Shown: positions 50,239 through 58,225 of the stretch, piece by piece
How positions within the stretch are numbered: the first letter of the stretch is position 1
Layout: every line of letters starts with the position of its first letter
DNA from: an uncultured Blautia sp.
GTDB lineage: Bacteria; Bacillota; Clostridia; Lachnospirales; Lachnospiraceae
Length of the DNA: 64,000 nt
NCBI GenBank assembly: GCA_900549015.1
Contig: URMH01000005.1
Coordinates: 21,834-85,833, forward strand
Direction of reading: 5' to 3'
Notes under the pieces: model-generated
What the model saw: only the letters and a program-made list of their open reading frames with translations
Databases searched by the model: none
What the model was told of the DNA's origin: nothing
Translations under genes and position numbers: made by a program

Positions 50239-50681
50239 AACAGCATTCCTCCTATATATCCCAGAAACAGAAACGGCGCAAAGGGAATCCTTGTCTTTCT
50301 CCCTTTATGAAGCACAAACATGAGAATGCCGGATACAATGGCACATGCCAGAAGCCCAAGCATAAGAGAAACTACAAGTCTTTCCCATTCCAGCGCCATG
50401 CCAAGCGCCAGAACAAGAATGCCGTCCCCGATCCCAATTTCTCCTTTTGTGAGAACGCCAAGTCCCACCACGCAAAATCCTGTAAAAATCCCCAGAAAGT
50501 AAGAAAATCCAAGGCGGTTTCCATGCCATGCCCAGATAAATCCTGCAATAGCGAGAATCCCTGATGCTGCAAGAGAAATCTGCTGTTTTTTTATGTCAAG
50601 CCAGGCATTCCACCCCAGAATCCCGAGGATTCCCATTTCTTTTATGAACATACTGCTGTTTTCTAACCACATCTTCCACAC
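50235..50681 (-). CDS. Type IV prepilin peptidase (A24, TadV/CpaA-like)
   Basis: 148 aa, five to six membrane helices, no methylase domain. The two catalytic aspartates are in WNAWLDIKKQQI and in the GxGD motif KGEIGIGDGILVLAL. It cleaves the leader of Flp and TadE-like pilins. It sits between two TadE-like genes, overlapping both. Confidence 0.88.
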   Translation of the reverse strand: MWKMWLENSSMFIKEMGILGILGWNAWLDIKKQQISLAASGILAIAGFIWAWHGNRLGFSYFLGIFTGFCVVGLGVLTKGEIGIGDGILVLALGMALEWERLVVSLMLGLLACAIVSGILMFVLHKGRKTRIPFAPFLFLGYIGGMLL

Positions 50682-51478
50682 GCTCCCATTCCTTTTACTT
50701 CTGATTCTTTTACAATTCTTACAGTTCGTTTCAGTCCGCTGCAGGAACCCAGGTTATGATACCGATTGCTTTTTCCTGTAATAAACACCGTTCCTGCAGG
50801 ATTTTGGTTTCTGCTGCAGATTTCGCACGACTCATATTTTTCTCCGTACTGATTTCTCCTTCCCTGTACAGATGAACCGGAAACCTGCTCGACAGACAGA
50901 TTAATATAGCTGCAGCTTAAACTTCTGTGATACACATTTCCTGTTTCCGTTACATAGACCATTTTTTCCGGCGTCTGCTGCACTCCTCCGTCTCCTGACG
51001 CACCGGAGGATTCCTTTCCCGTCCAGGCGTGTACGCGGACCTGATTGCGGATCCACACCTTCGGAAGCGGGACAAGCCCGCCTATCGGCTCATAGGCATA
51101 TATATCAGGCAGTGTAATCTCCTCCGGTCCGCCTCCTTCCGGGAGATATGCGTACATTCCTGCTTCCTTTGCACTTTGACACAGCTTTGTAAGATGTTCT
51201 GTCTGGATCTTATAAATGTCCATAAAAGAAATCATGGTGACAACTCCCAGAAAAAACAGAGGAAGAACAAATGCCGTTTCCACCGCCATGCTTGCTGACT
51301 TCATTTTCTTTAAAAAGGTGCAGAAAGACACTTTCCCAGAAAGTCTGTCTCTGTGTGTCGGGGAAAGCAGAGACTTTTTTCTCCTTAGAGAGCGCGTCCT
51401 TTCTTTTTTATTTTTCAATCTTATTTTAACTTCACTAGAACCATTCTTCTGTCTGTTTTTTTCTTTCTGAAAAAGCAT
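50663..51478 (-). CDS. TadE-like protein with two C-terminal Cys/His repeats
   Basis: 271 aa. A basic N-terminal stretch of ~58 residues, then MKSASMAVETAFVLPLFFLG, a TadE-type prepilin segment. The C-terminal third holds two similar ~45-residue units: YHRSLSC...CEIC and YHNLGSC...CGRC. This Y-H-x4-C plus C-x2-C pattern could bind zinc. AGAGGTG precedes the ATG, supporting the long form. Such a repeat is not usual in TadE proteins. Confidence 0.75.
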   Translation of the reverse strand: MLFQKEKNRQKNGSSEVKIRLKNKKERTRSLRRKKSLLSPTHRDRLSGKVSFCTFLKKMKSASMAVETAFVLPLFFLGVVTMISFMDIYKIQTEHLTKLCQSAKEAGMYAYLPEGGGPEEITLPDIYAYEPIGGLVPLPKVWIRNQVRVHAWTGKESSGASGDGGVQQTPEKMVYVTETGNVYHRSLSCSYINLSVEQVSGSSVQGRRNQYGEKYESCEICSRNQNPAGTVFITGKSNRYHNLGSCSGLKRTVRIVKESEVKGMGACGRCG

Positions 51479-51502
51479 CTTTCTGCACCTCTTTTCTGTC
51501 TG

Positions 51503-52975
51503 TCAGTAATAACCATACGCCCTTGTCACATTAAAAACTTTTCTTTTATTTGCCTTTACATCTACGGAAATTTCTGCTGCCACAATACAGGAATCCATGC
51601 GGAAGTTTTTTCTTCCCTTTTCCCGCACGCAAAGCTCGATCATATCCATTGCCCTTGTAATTTTCTCTTCTCTGGAAACGCCGAGAAGAAGTACCTGCAG
51701 ATAATCCTCATAGCTCATGCCGTCCTCGCTTCCCCTTCTGACAGAATCCAGACCGTTTAAAAGCTCCGGGAGATTTTCAAGAGAAAGCTGCCAGTCTGAC
51801 GCGCTTTTTACAAGGGGAACTTTTCCTCCGTCAAACAGCTCCCTTACATCAAGAATACTCTCCCCAAACGCCCAGCAGAGAAGAAGCGCCGCTTCGATCA
51901 CTCCCGTTGCCGGAGGAATGAGAAAGGCAGAGGCGATCGCTGACGCAAGACCTGCCGCCTGCGCTCTTTTTGTTCCGTCCGATACAAGATGAACCATATT
52001 TACCCCTTCTCTTATAAGAAGAAGACGTCTTGCCACAGATTTTAAGTTTTCAATATCTCCTGTTTTTCCGCCCAGAATATATTCTGTCTGATATTTCAGT
52101 GTGCCCTTTCCCGGCGCTGTGTAATTTCCAAGTTTCTCCATAAGATACTGCTGAAAAAGAATCTGAGATGTATAAGAAGTATCTATTTTCTCCGGCTCAT
52201 ACATGGGCATTCCCTTTTGCTTTTCTCTTCTGGAAAGAAGACTTCCTGCCTGTACCTGCCCGTCATACACACCTTTATTTCCCGGGATCACAAGCTCCAG
52301 AATACCCATTTTCCGGATTCTCCGTATGATAGAAATGGGATTTACTACTTTTTGCGGAGGAGCCGTTACGTTGTCTTCGTCTTCCAGTTCTCCTCCCTCC
52401 GGATTTTTTTCTGCCTCAGCAAGAGCCTCTTCATTTTTTCTGTTGTTTTCTTCCATCTCTGCATCATAATTTTCGATAATATCTCCGTTTTCCGCCTGCT
52501 GTCCTGCCTGTTCCGCCTGCTCTGTTTTTTCCTTTCTGTCTTTCATTTTATCAAGAAGAAGGCTTACACCCTGGCTTCCAAGAGTTTCCTTCATATACTG
52601 GACAACCTGATTATAAAAAGGCTCTCCTCCCTCGTCTGTAAGCAGGCGATATGCGGAAAAGCCTCCCTGTACAACAGAAAGCTTCTGACTGTTCTGTTTT
52701 AAGACAGGTTTCATATAGGAAGAAAAATTATCGTAGACAGAAGCCAGATCAAGACTTCCCTCCCCACAGGAACCGTCCAGAAGGAACAGATCGTAATCTT
52801 TCAGCATCTCTCTGTCGAATTGTCCGAAAAGAGAATAAAGCCCTATATCTGCTCCGTTTAAAATCTGGGTTCTTGCAGCCGCCATTCTCACAGATTCGAT
52901 CCCCGTACATACAAGCGCTGTCACAAGACTTAAAATCAACGCAAGAAAAACGGTAATACTTCCTCTTTTTACCAT
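51503..52975 (-). CDS. DUF5702 / TadG-like surface protein of the tad operon
   Basis: 490 aa. N-terminal MVKRGSITVFLALILSLVTA is a membrane helix with a pseudopilin look. The ALVCTGIESVRMAAARTQIL and YSLFGQFDREMLKDYDLFLLD blocks are the DUF5702 signature. A charged mid-region (about 150-200) and another hydrophobic part near 345-375 (ASAFLIPPATGVIEAALLLC) follow. Likely a minor component or assembly factor on the outer face. Confidence 0.8.
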   Translation of the reverse strand: MVKRGSITVFLALILSLVTALVCTGIESVRMAAARTQILNGADIGLYSLFGQFDREMLKDYDLFLLDGSCGEGSLDLASVYDNFSSYMKPVLKQNSQKLSVVQGGFSAYRLLTDEGGEPFYNQVVQYMKETLGSQGVSLLLDKMKDRKEKTEQAEQAGQQAENGDIIENYDAEMEENNRKNEEALAEAEKNPEGGELEDEDNVTAPPQKVVNPISIIRRIRKMGILELVIPGNKGVYDGQVQAGSLLSRREKQKGMPMYEPEKIDTSYTSQILFQQYLMEKLGNYTAPGKGTLKYQTEYILGGKTGDIENLKSVARRLLLIREGVNMVHLVSDGTKRAQAAGLASAIASAFLIPPATGVIEAALLLCWAFGESILDVRELFDGGKVPLVKSASDWQLSLENLPELLNGLDSVRRGSEDGMSYEDYLQVLLLGVSREEKITRAMDMIELCVREKGRKNFRMDSCIVAAEISVDVKANKRKVFNVTRAYGYY

Positions 52976-53022
52976 AGGTGTACTCCTCCCTCTGTTGTTG
53001 AAAAATATTTTGACAAAAGTTA

Positions 53023-53202
53023 TCAGATAGAGTTACTCTGTTTCGCGATTTTTGCAAGAATGCTCTTTACAAGCTTTGTGAGCTGGTCTTTAAAGATAAT
53101 GACAAGACTGATCAGAACCACAAGGATCAGTATGATCTCCACAACGCCTACGGCTTCCTCCTCTCTCATAAAATTTCTCACAAATCTGCGCAGTTTTCTC
53201 AT
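53023..53202 (-). CDS. flp: Flp-type major pilin (short)
   Basis: 59 aa, start ATG 53200-53202 after GGAGGAGG with 7-bp spacing. Short basic leader (MRKLRRFVRNFMREEEA), then GVVEIILILVVLISLVIIF, the hydrophobic helix with the glutamate five residues into the mature part as in Flp1 family type IVb pilins, then a basic amphipathic tail. It would form the pilus shaft after cleavage by the prepilin peptidase at 50235-50681. Confidence 0.85.
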   Translation of the reverse strand: MRKLRRFVRNFMREEEAVGVVEIILILVVLISLVIIFKDQLTKLVKSILAKIAKQSNSI

Positions 53203-53217
53203 GTTTTCACCTCCTCC

Positions 53218-54246
53218 CTATGCTCCTCCGTAAAAGGTCAGACACGCCGGGATCATAATGACTGCCATTACCACAAGAAGCATCAGCACCATAGGTCCCA
53301 GAAGTTTTGTAGCGGCTGCTTCTCCCAGCACTCTTGCTTTTCTCTTCCGTTCCTCCCAGGCTTCCACTGATTCCCTCTCCAGCATATCTTCCAGATGTCT
53401 GCTGCCTTTCTGGAGATTTTGTATCAGAAGCGTGGCAAATGTCTTGTATTTCACCTGCCCGCACCTCTCCCCGAATCTTCTGTACGCCTCTGCCTCCGAA
53501 ACGCCGCTGTCCATCTCATAACACACAACAAGAATTTCCTCGTAGGCATACCGTTCTTTCCTGTTTTTCCGTTTCCTGTAATCACCGGCTATTTTCTGAA
53601 ATGCTTTTCTTGCAGTCATTCCCGCCTGCACAAGCAGCGTAAATTTCATAATGAGTCCCGGATAATCAAGAAGCATCTGTTCTCTTTTTTTCTGAATAAG
53701 CGTAAGCTCCTCCCTGCTTTTTAAAATCATAAGAGCAGCTCCCACAGCCAGAAATAACGCAGCCATTAATGTTCCGCTTCTGTCTCCCTTCTGCTCCCAG
53801 GTAAAATGCTTTCCTTCCCATTCTTCCGGAAGATAATAATAATCTGCATCTCCTTTTTCCTGGTTGTACTCCGCAAGCGCCTCCTGAATTTCTCTTACTC
53901 TTTCCTCCTCAGGGGAAAGCTTTTCTTCCTGCGGCTCTTCTGTCTTACCCGTCTCTTTTTCCGGGATCTGCACATACAGATTCCCTGCTTCCTCCCCGTC
54001 AACCGATACGAGAAAACGCTCCTCGTAGGCTCCTGTCTCCTCTTTTTTCAGACGGTATCCTTCAGAATATATCTTGTCCTTTCCGTTTTGAAATGTAAGA
54101 ACAGCTCCCAGAAGATTTCCGCAGAAAGCAACCATCAGAAACAGCTTTTTCCCTTCTTTATTTTTCTCCCCTTCTTCTGTGCGCCGTATCTTCCACCACA
54201 CTCCGACGGCAGCCAGCGCCGCGAATATTATAATATGAAGCCACAT
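53218..54246 (-). CDS. tadC: Tad pilus inner-membrane protein TadC
   Basis: 342 aa. One N-terminal helix, a charged periplasmic-like linker with many Glu (about 60-140), a second helix (TLMAALFLAVGAALMIL), then the type II secretion F domain (LIMKFTLLVQAGMTARKAFQ, YEEILVVCYEMDSGVSEAEA, GRRLEDML-like SRHLEDMLERES) and a last helix. With TadB it forms the platform for pilus extrusion. Confidence 0.87.
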   Translation of the reverse strand: MWLHIIIFAALAAVGVWWKIRRTEEGEKNKEGKKLFLMVAFCGNLLGAVLTFQNGKDKIYSEGYRLKKEETGAYEERFLVSVDGEEAGNLYVQIPEKETGKTEEPQEEKLSPEEERVREIQEALAEYNQEKGDADYYYLPEEWEGKHFTWEQKGDRSGTLMAALFLAVGAALMILKSREELTLIQKKREQMLLDYPGLIMKFTLLVQAGMTARKAFQKIAGDYRKRKNRKERYAYEEILVVCYEMDSGVSEAEAYRRFGERCGQVKYKTFATLLIQNLQKGSRHLEDMLERESVEAWEERKRKARVLGEAAATKLLGPMVLMLLVVMAVIMIPACLTFYGGA

Positions 54247-54260
54247 ATCCTCATCTCCTG

Positions 54261-55019
54261 TTACACTTCAATGTCCACAATCCTTGTTCCCAGCCAGTAT
54301 GCGGCAAGATAAATAAAAAGGCAGACCGTCATGGCGCAGATTCCGAAAGGATTTCCGTAGAGAGTGCTTAAAAATCCCGGGGAAGTCAGCTTTAAATAGG
54401 CGATAATCCCGGCGGGCATCAGGCTCATAATCATCTGTTCCGATTTTTTCGCAGAAAGAGTCGTCTCGATTTCTTTTTTTACGTCAATTTTATCTCCAAG
54501 CATTCTTGCCACCTTCTCAAGCACCCGGTTCATATCTCCTCCCGTCCGCTTCGCCGTCTTAAAAACAGAGGCAAAATTTTCAATATCCTCCACGCCGCTT
54601 CTCTCTCCAAGATCGAAAAACAGCTCCTCGACGGGAACGCTCACCCTCTGCTGGCTTTCTATGTACCGGAACTCTTTCACAATATCGGAATCCGGCTCAT
54701 AAAGACGCTCCATATCTCTTGTGCAGGCAGATACCGCGTTTTCCACAGAATACCCCGCCTGCACCGCTACGCTCATGGCGTTTAAGGCGTCCCGAAACTG
54801 ATAATCCAGACGTTTCTTCCGTTCTCTGATACACTGCTTTTTCTTCCAGCCCAGAAATACAAACGGAACCGGGATCATAAAGAGAAACGCCCATGCGCTT
54901 TCATAAAAGAGATACGCCACCCCCAGACAGAAAAGCCCGCATTCTCCCAGATACTTTAAAATCTCTTTTCCTGTGAACCGATACACGCCATAATCTCTGT
55001 TTTCTTTTTCTGCCTTCAT
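54261..55019 (-). CDS. tadB: Tad pilus inner-membrane protein TadB
   Basis: 252 aa, membrane helices near both ends, T2SSF domain in the middle (DALNAMSVAVQAGYSVENAV, FASVFKTAKRTGGDMNRVLE). Its ATG overlaps the stop of the truncated cpaF by 4 bp, so it was translationally coupled to it. Confidence 0.88.
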   Translation of the reverse strand: MKAEKENRDYGVYRFTGKEILKYLGECGLFCLGVAYLFYESAWAFLFMIPVPFVFLGWKKKQCIRERKKRLDYQFRDALNAMSVAVQAGYSVENAVSACTRDMERLYEPDSDIVKEFRYIESQQRVSVPVEELFFDLGERSGVEDIENFASVFKTAKRTGGDMNRVLEKVARMLGDKIDVKKEIETTLSAKKSEQMIMSLMPAGIIAYLKLTSPGFLSTLYGNPFGICAMTVCLFIYLAAYWLGTRIVDIEV

Positions 55020-55366
55020 AACACAATTCCCGCCCTTTCCAGCTTTTCCCTGTTTAAAAGAGTGGCAAGCTTTTTAAGCCCTTCTCCCTCTTTCCACTGA
55101 TAAAGCACATTTGTCTTTATTTCGCCCTCTTCAAATCCGCATACCTCTGTAATTTCCAGTACCTTTCTCGATTTATCCCGCATTCTCCCAAGATGAATGA
55201 GAATATCCACCCCTGACGCAATCTGTCTCCGTATGGCTTCCAGCGGAAGCTCCACCCCCATAAGCGTCATCGTCTCAAGGCGGCTTAACATATCCCGGCT
55301 GCTGTTTGCATGAGCAGTGCTTAAACTCCCCTCATGCCCTGTATTTAGTGCCTTTATATGGACTCC
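55016..55366 (-). pseudogene. cpaF: 3' fragment of cpaF/tadA, the Tad pilus ATPase
   Basis: The frame is open from 55366 to the stop at 55016-55018 and encodes the C-terminal part of a CpaF ATPase: ALNTGHEGSLSTAHANSSRD, then LSRLETMTLMGVELPLEAIR and ASGVDILIHLGRMRDKSRKV. The Walker A and Walker B parts are missing; the similarity ends a few codons upstream of ALNTGHEGS (residues GVHIK already look foreign), and a TAG follows at 55367-55369. The 5' part of the gene was not found anywhere up to base 64000. The cut lies at the end of a recombinase-bearing mobile element. Confidence 0.88.
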
Positions 55367-55496
55367 CTATGTTCCCATCATGCAGAAATACAATATCTGT
55401 ACCTAATACACAATGTATATAACGTTATTATCTTGCCATTTCACAGTTGCAAAAAGAAAAGAGAACCTTTCACAGCCCTCTTTCATATCGACTTTC

Positions 55497-55793
55497 TCAT
55501 TCATTTGTCATACTCAACAGTTTGTCAACCAATGTCTCTAAACTTTTTCCCAAAAATGGGACAAAGTCTGGTATTGCACCAAATGCCATCCCAATTATTA
55601 TCATTCGACCACATTCTCTTGCAGATTCCAATGCAAATCCATAGCTCAAAACACCTGTCAGAATAAATATAATTGATAAAAAGTAAAGAAAAATATTTCC
55701 CAACATCATAGGAATTTTTAATAACCAGCAAATCAATGTCATTACTACAAGAATCAAACACAAAAACACTTTTATTATGTACTTAACCAACAT
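55497..55793 (-). CDS. Small membrane protein, unknown
   Basis: 98 aa with three hydrophobic segments (IIKVFLCLILVVMTLICWLL; MLGNIFLYFLSIIFILTGVL; and the GRMIIIGMAFGAIPDF stretch). No family recognised. It lies inside the mobile element near its left end, on the same strand as the recombinases, after the TnpV-like gene. May be cargo. Confidence 0.55.
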   Translation of the reverse strand: MLVKYIIKVFLCLILVVMTLICWLLKIPMMLGNIFLYFLSIIFILTGVLSYGFALESARECGRMIIIGMAFGAIPDFVPFLGKSLETLVDKLLSMTNE

Positions 55794-55837
55794 TTTTAAT
55801 CCCTCACTTTTTTATCTTTCCGGACAGCAAGAATCCT

Positions 55838-55906
55838 GCCATCCGGACTTCCATTTTTTTGCTATCCGGACTTCCACTTTTTTGCTATCCGGGCTGCAAA
55901 ATTCTT
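55838..55906. repeat. Three tandem 23-bp repeats near the element's left end
   Basis: Units start at 55838, 55861 and 55884, each GCYATCCGGRCTKC followed by an A/T-rich tail; a fourth partial GCTATCC is at 55907. The first two differ at two positions, the third has a changed second half. An inverted AGCAAGAAT/ATTCTTGCT pair flanks the array (about 55826 and 55901). Possible binding iterons for the recombinases, or a terminator cluster. Confidence 0.6.
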
Positions 55907-55924
55907 GCTATCCAATACAGTTCA

Positions 55925-56305
55925 TTATCCTTTCGTGTATATCATTTCCGTCAAAATCATCTCTTCTGCATCATGACAAATGGTATTCATCCTCCTAGTC
56001 CATTCCATGTTGTCCTGTCTTTTTAATTTCTCTGTAATTCCTTGTTTCTCCATCATCTGTTTTACTAATTGTTCTTCCCTATCCCTTGCTTCTGCATCAA
56101 TCTGATTCAAATGCTCAACAAGTTTTCCTTGTAACAACAATATTTGATATTTTGCCCTTCTGTGTTCCTGTAAATAGCTTTTACGAAGCATCCCATATTT
56201 CCCATATGTTGGTTCAATATCTTTAAGTGCCAATTCCGGCAAATAATAATCACCACATAACATATAAGTAAGTCCATTTTTCTCATCGTAAATTTCGTTC
56301 TGCAT
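55925..56305 (-). CDS. TnpV-like transposon-encoded protein
   Basis: 126 aa. The block YGKYGMLRKSYLQEHRRAKY then LLLQGKLVEHLNQIDAEARD and QLVKQMMEKQGITEKLK is the TnpV family pattern seen in many Lachnospiraceae and Clostridium mobile elements. Soluble, helical; exact role not known. It lies 20 bp after the TnpC-like gene on the same strand. Confidence 0.8.
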   Translation of the reverse strand: MQNEIYDEKNGLTYMLCGDYYLPELALKDIEPTYGKYGMLRKSYLQEHRRAKYQILLLQGKLVEHLNQIDAEARDREEQLVKQMMEKQGITEKLKRQDNMEWTRRMNTICHDAEEMILTEMIYTKG

Positions 56306-56325
56306 AAAATATTCTCCTTTTCTTC

Positions 56326-56733
56326 CTATAATTGGTCGTACATCTTCAACAGTGTTCCCTTTTTCATTTGACTATATTTCACTTGTAATTCTTCATATTT
56401 TTTCTGTAGATTCTCATATTCGTTTTTCGGAACACTATCGGATAATTTCTGTTCTAAACTCTTAATCCGTGCTTCCTGTGCTTTTGCAATGGCATCGCTT
56501 TTAGGATTTCGCAATATCATTCCCTGTTGTTTTTCCTTCAATTCCATCATGACCTGTTTCACATTCGGATTATTATAGAAAAAACCTCTGGAAAGTCCTG
56601 TTAATTTTGTAAGTTCAGCAACTGAAATTTTTATATTTTTTCTATACATTGTTTCAATAGCTGTTATTGCTGTTTCCGTCATTTCCGCACTTTTTTCTTT
56701 TGCCAGTGCTACCATTTTATCGTGTTTCTGCAT
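56326..56733 (-). CDS. TnpC-like accessory protein (DUF6262)
   Basis: 135 aa. Helix-turn-helix-like part KISVAELTKLTGLSRGFFYN at about 34-53, then a coiled coil (EARIKSLEQKLSDSVPKNEY...). Size, position after the recombinases and architecture fit TnpC of Tn554, which sets orientation and efficiency of transposition. Overlaps the preceding recombinase gene by 17 bp. Confidence 0.75.
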   Translation of the reverse strand: MQKHDKMVALAKEKSAEMTETAITAIETMYRKNIKISVAELTKLTGLSRGFFYNNPNVKQVMMELKEKQQGMILRNPKSDAIAKAQEARIKSLEQKLSDSVPKNEYENLQKKYEELQVKYSQMKKGTLLKMYDQL

Positions 56734-58225
56734 TTTCCTTTTCCCTCCTGTATTGTGCTAATAATTCATTCATTTCATCTCGTACAGCCTTTGTATCCTC
56801 CGCTAATGCTTCGTTTCTTAACCGCCGATAATGTGGTATGGTTCGTGTATCCTTATGCCCCAACAGCCTTGCAATGCTATCATCATCTAATTTCATTTCT
56901 GTAAGTTTTACTCCAAAAGTGTGTCTAAAACGATGTGTACGAAACTCAAAATAATTTCCATTATCATCCCTGATATCATTTTCATAAATCATGATATTTA
57001 CATGATATTTCAGCATTGAATCTGTATATAATTTCCCATTATCTTGCAGAAAAATATATTCTGAATCTGGATGGTCCTTTTCTGAAACTTCTATTGCTTT
57101 TCTAATCACTTCTGCCAGCTGATCGCTGACTGGTCTTTTGTATTTCCTTGTTTTATGCTGGAGAATAGTTATAAAATAATGCCCAGATTTCTCAGATAAG
57201 CAATCCCTTCGCAAAGTCAACGTATCCTCTATTCTTGTACCGAGCATCTGATGTATTATTAGACATCTTCCTAACTGGGGCTTTAATTTTGTTAATGCAC
57301 TATTAAATCTCCTGATTTCTGCATCTGAATACGCTTCTGGCAAAGCGTTGTCATATGCTCTGCAATCACTGGACAGAAAAAGATTGCATAAATTATCTAT
57401 TTCCAGTTCCCGCCCAATTTCATCCAGCAGATTATCCAAAACCGACAGTTCTGTTGTGTAACTGACTGATGTAAGACCGGTATCCGTTTTTATATAAACC
57501 AGATAATCTTCTATCATATCCCTGCGAATTTCTGTAAAATGCTTTACTTCTGGAAACCGATCATACATAAATCTAGCAAACCGACGGAATCCACACAATT
57601 CGCCTTTTATACTACCCATTGCTTTTGTCTGGCAGTGGCTATACAATATTCTCTTTATTATCTCTTTAAATTCTCTCTGCCTAATCTCACGAAAATCTAA
57701 TCTATATCTTCCACGAATCGGATTACTCCTTGGCACAATATCCAGCTTTCTCATATCCCATACATCTTTTTCATTTTCTGGAATATCTGCTGTTTTACAC
57801 TTCACAACATACTCATAATACATTTTCAGAAAAGAAACCTGAGCGCTATTTTGTTGCTCAACATTCCGCCTATCCGGTCTATTTCTTCTAACGTACAGCG
57901 CCAATCCTTTTTTATATAAAAATGCTTTATAGCTTCTCTCCAGTTCTTCCCATTTTTTATCAGTAATGCTGCTACAGCTTGTACACTTCTCATTCAGAAA
58001 TTCTTTCAACAGATCAAATCTGTAAATATCATTTACGGCTGTTGATAATGATAAACGTCTACATCTATCATCGATATACCCATAAATCTCATCCTGTATC
58101 TTTTCATTACGAATCTCTGATATGTAGTACACCCTGTTTTCCTTCCATTTCAGCCCAGCCAACTGTTTTTCTGTAGCTTGTTGATAACAGTCATAAGAAA
58201 TCAAATTAATATTACCTTTCATCAT
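56717..58225 (-). CDS. Tyrosine recombinase, third of a trio
   Basis: 502 aa. The C-terminal catalytic domain shows R in MLGTRIEDTLTLRRD, the H-x-x-R box THRFRHTFG, and LLGHKDTRTIPHYRRL with the nucleophile Tyr. The N-terminal ~200 residues are a divergent core-binding region. Overlaps the second recombinase by 14 bp, so translation is coupled. Larger than usual phage integrases. Confidence 0.88.
   Translation of the reverse strand: MMKGNINLISYDCYQQATEKQLAGLKWKENRVYYISEIRNEKIQDEIYGYIDDRCRRLSLSTAVNDIYRFDLLKEFLNEKCTSCSSITDKKWEELERSYKAFLYKKGLALYVRRNRPDRRNVEQQNSAQVSFLKMYYEYVVKCKTADIPENEKDVWDMRKLDIVPRSNPIRGRYRLDFREIRQREFKEIIKRILYSHCQTKAMGSIKGELCGFRRFARFMYDRFPEVKHFTEIRRDMIEDYLVYIKTDTGLTSVSYTTELSVLDNLLDEIGRELEIDNLCNLFLSSDCRAYDNALPEAYSDAEIRRFNSALTKLKPQLGRCLIIHQMLGTRIEDTLTLRRDCLSEKSGHYFITILQHKTRKYKRPVSDQLAEVIRKAIEVSEKDHPDSEYIFLQDNGKLYTDSMLKYHVNIMIYENDIRDDNGNYFEFRTHRFRHTFGVKLTEMKLDDDSIARLLGHKDTRTIPHYRRLRNEALAEDTKAVRDEMNELLAQYRREKENAETR

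Noticed and set aside
55838..55906. CRISPR array
   Set aside because: The repeats are contiguous 23-mers without unique spacers, and no cas genes are present.
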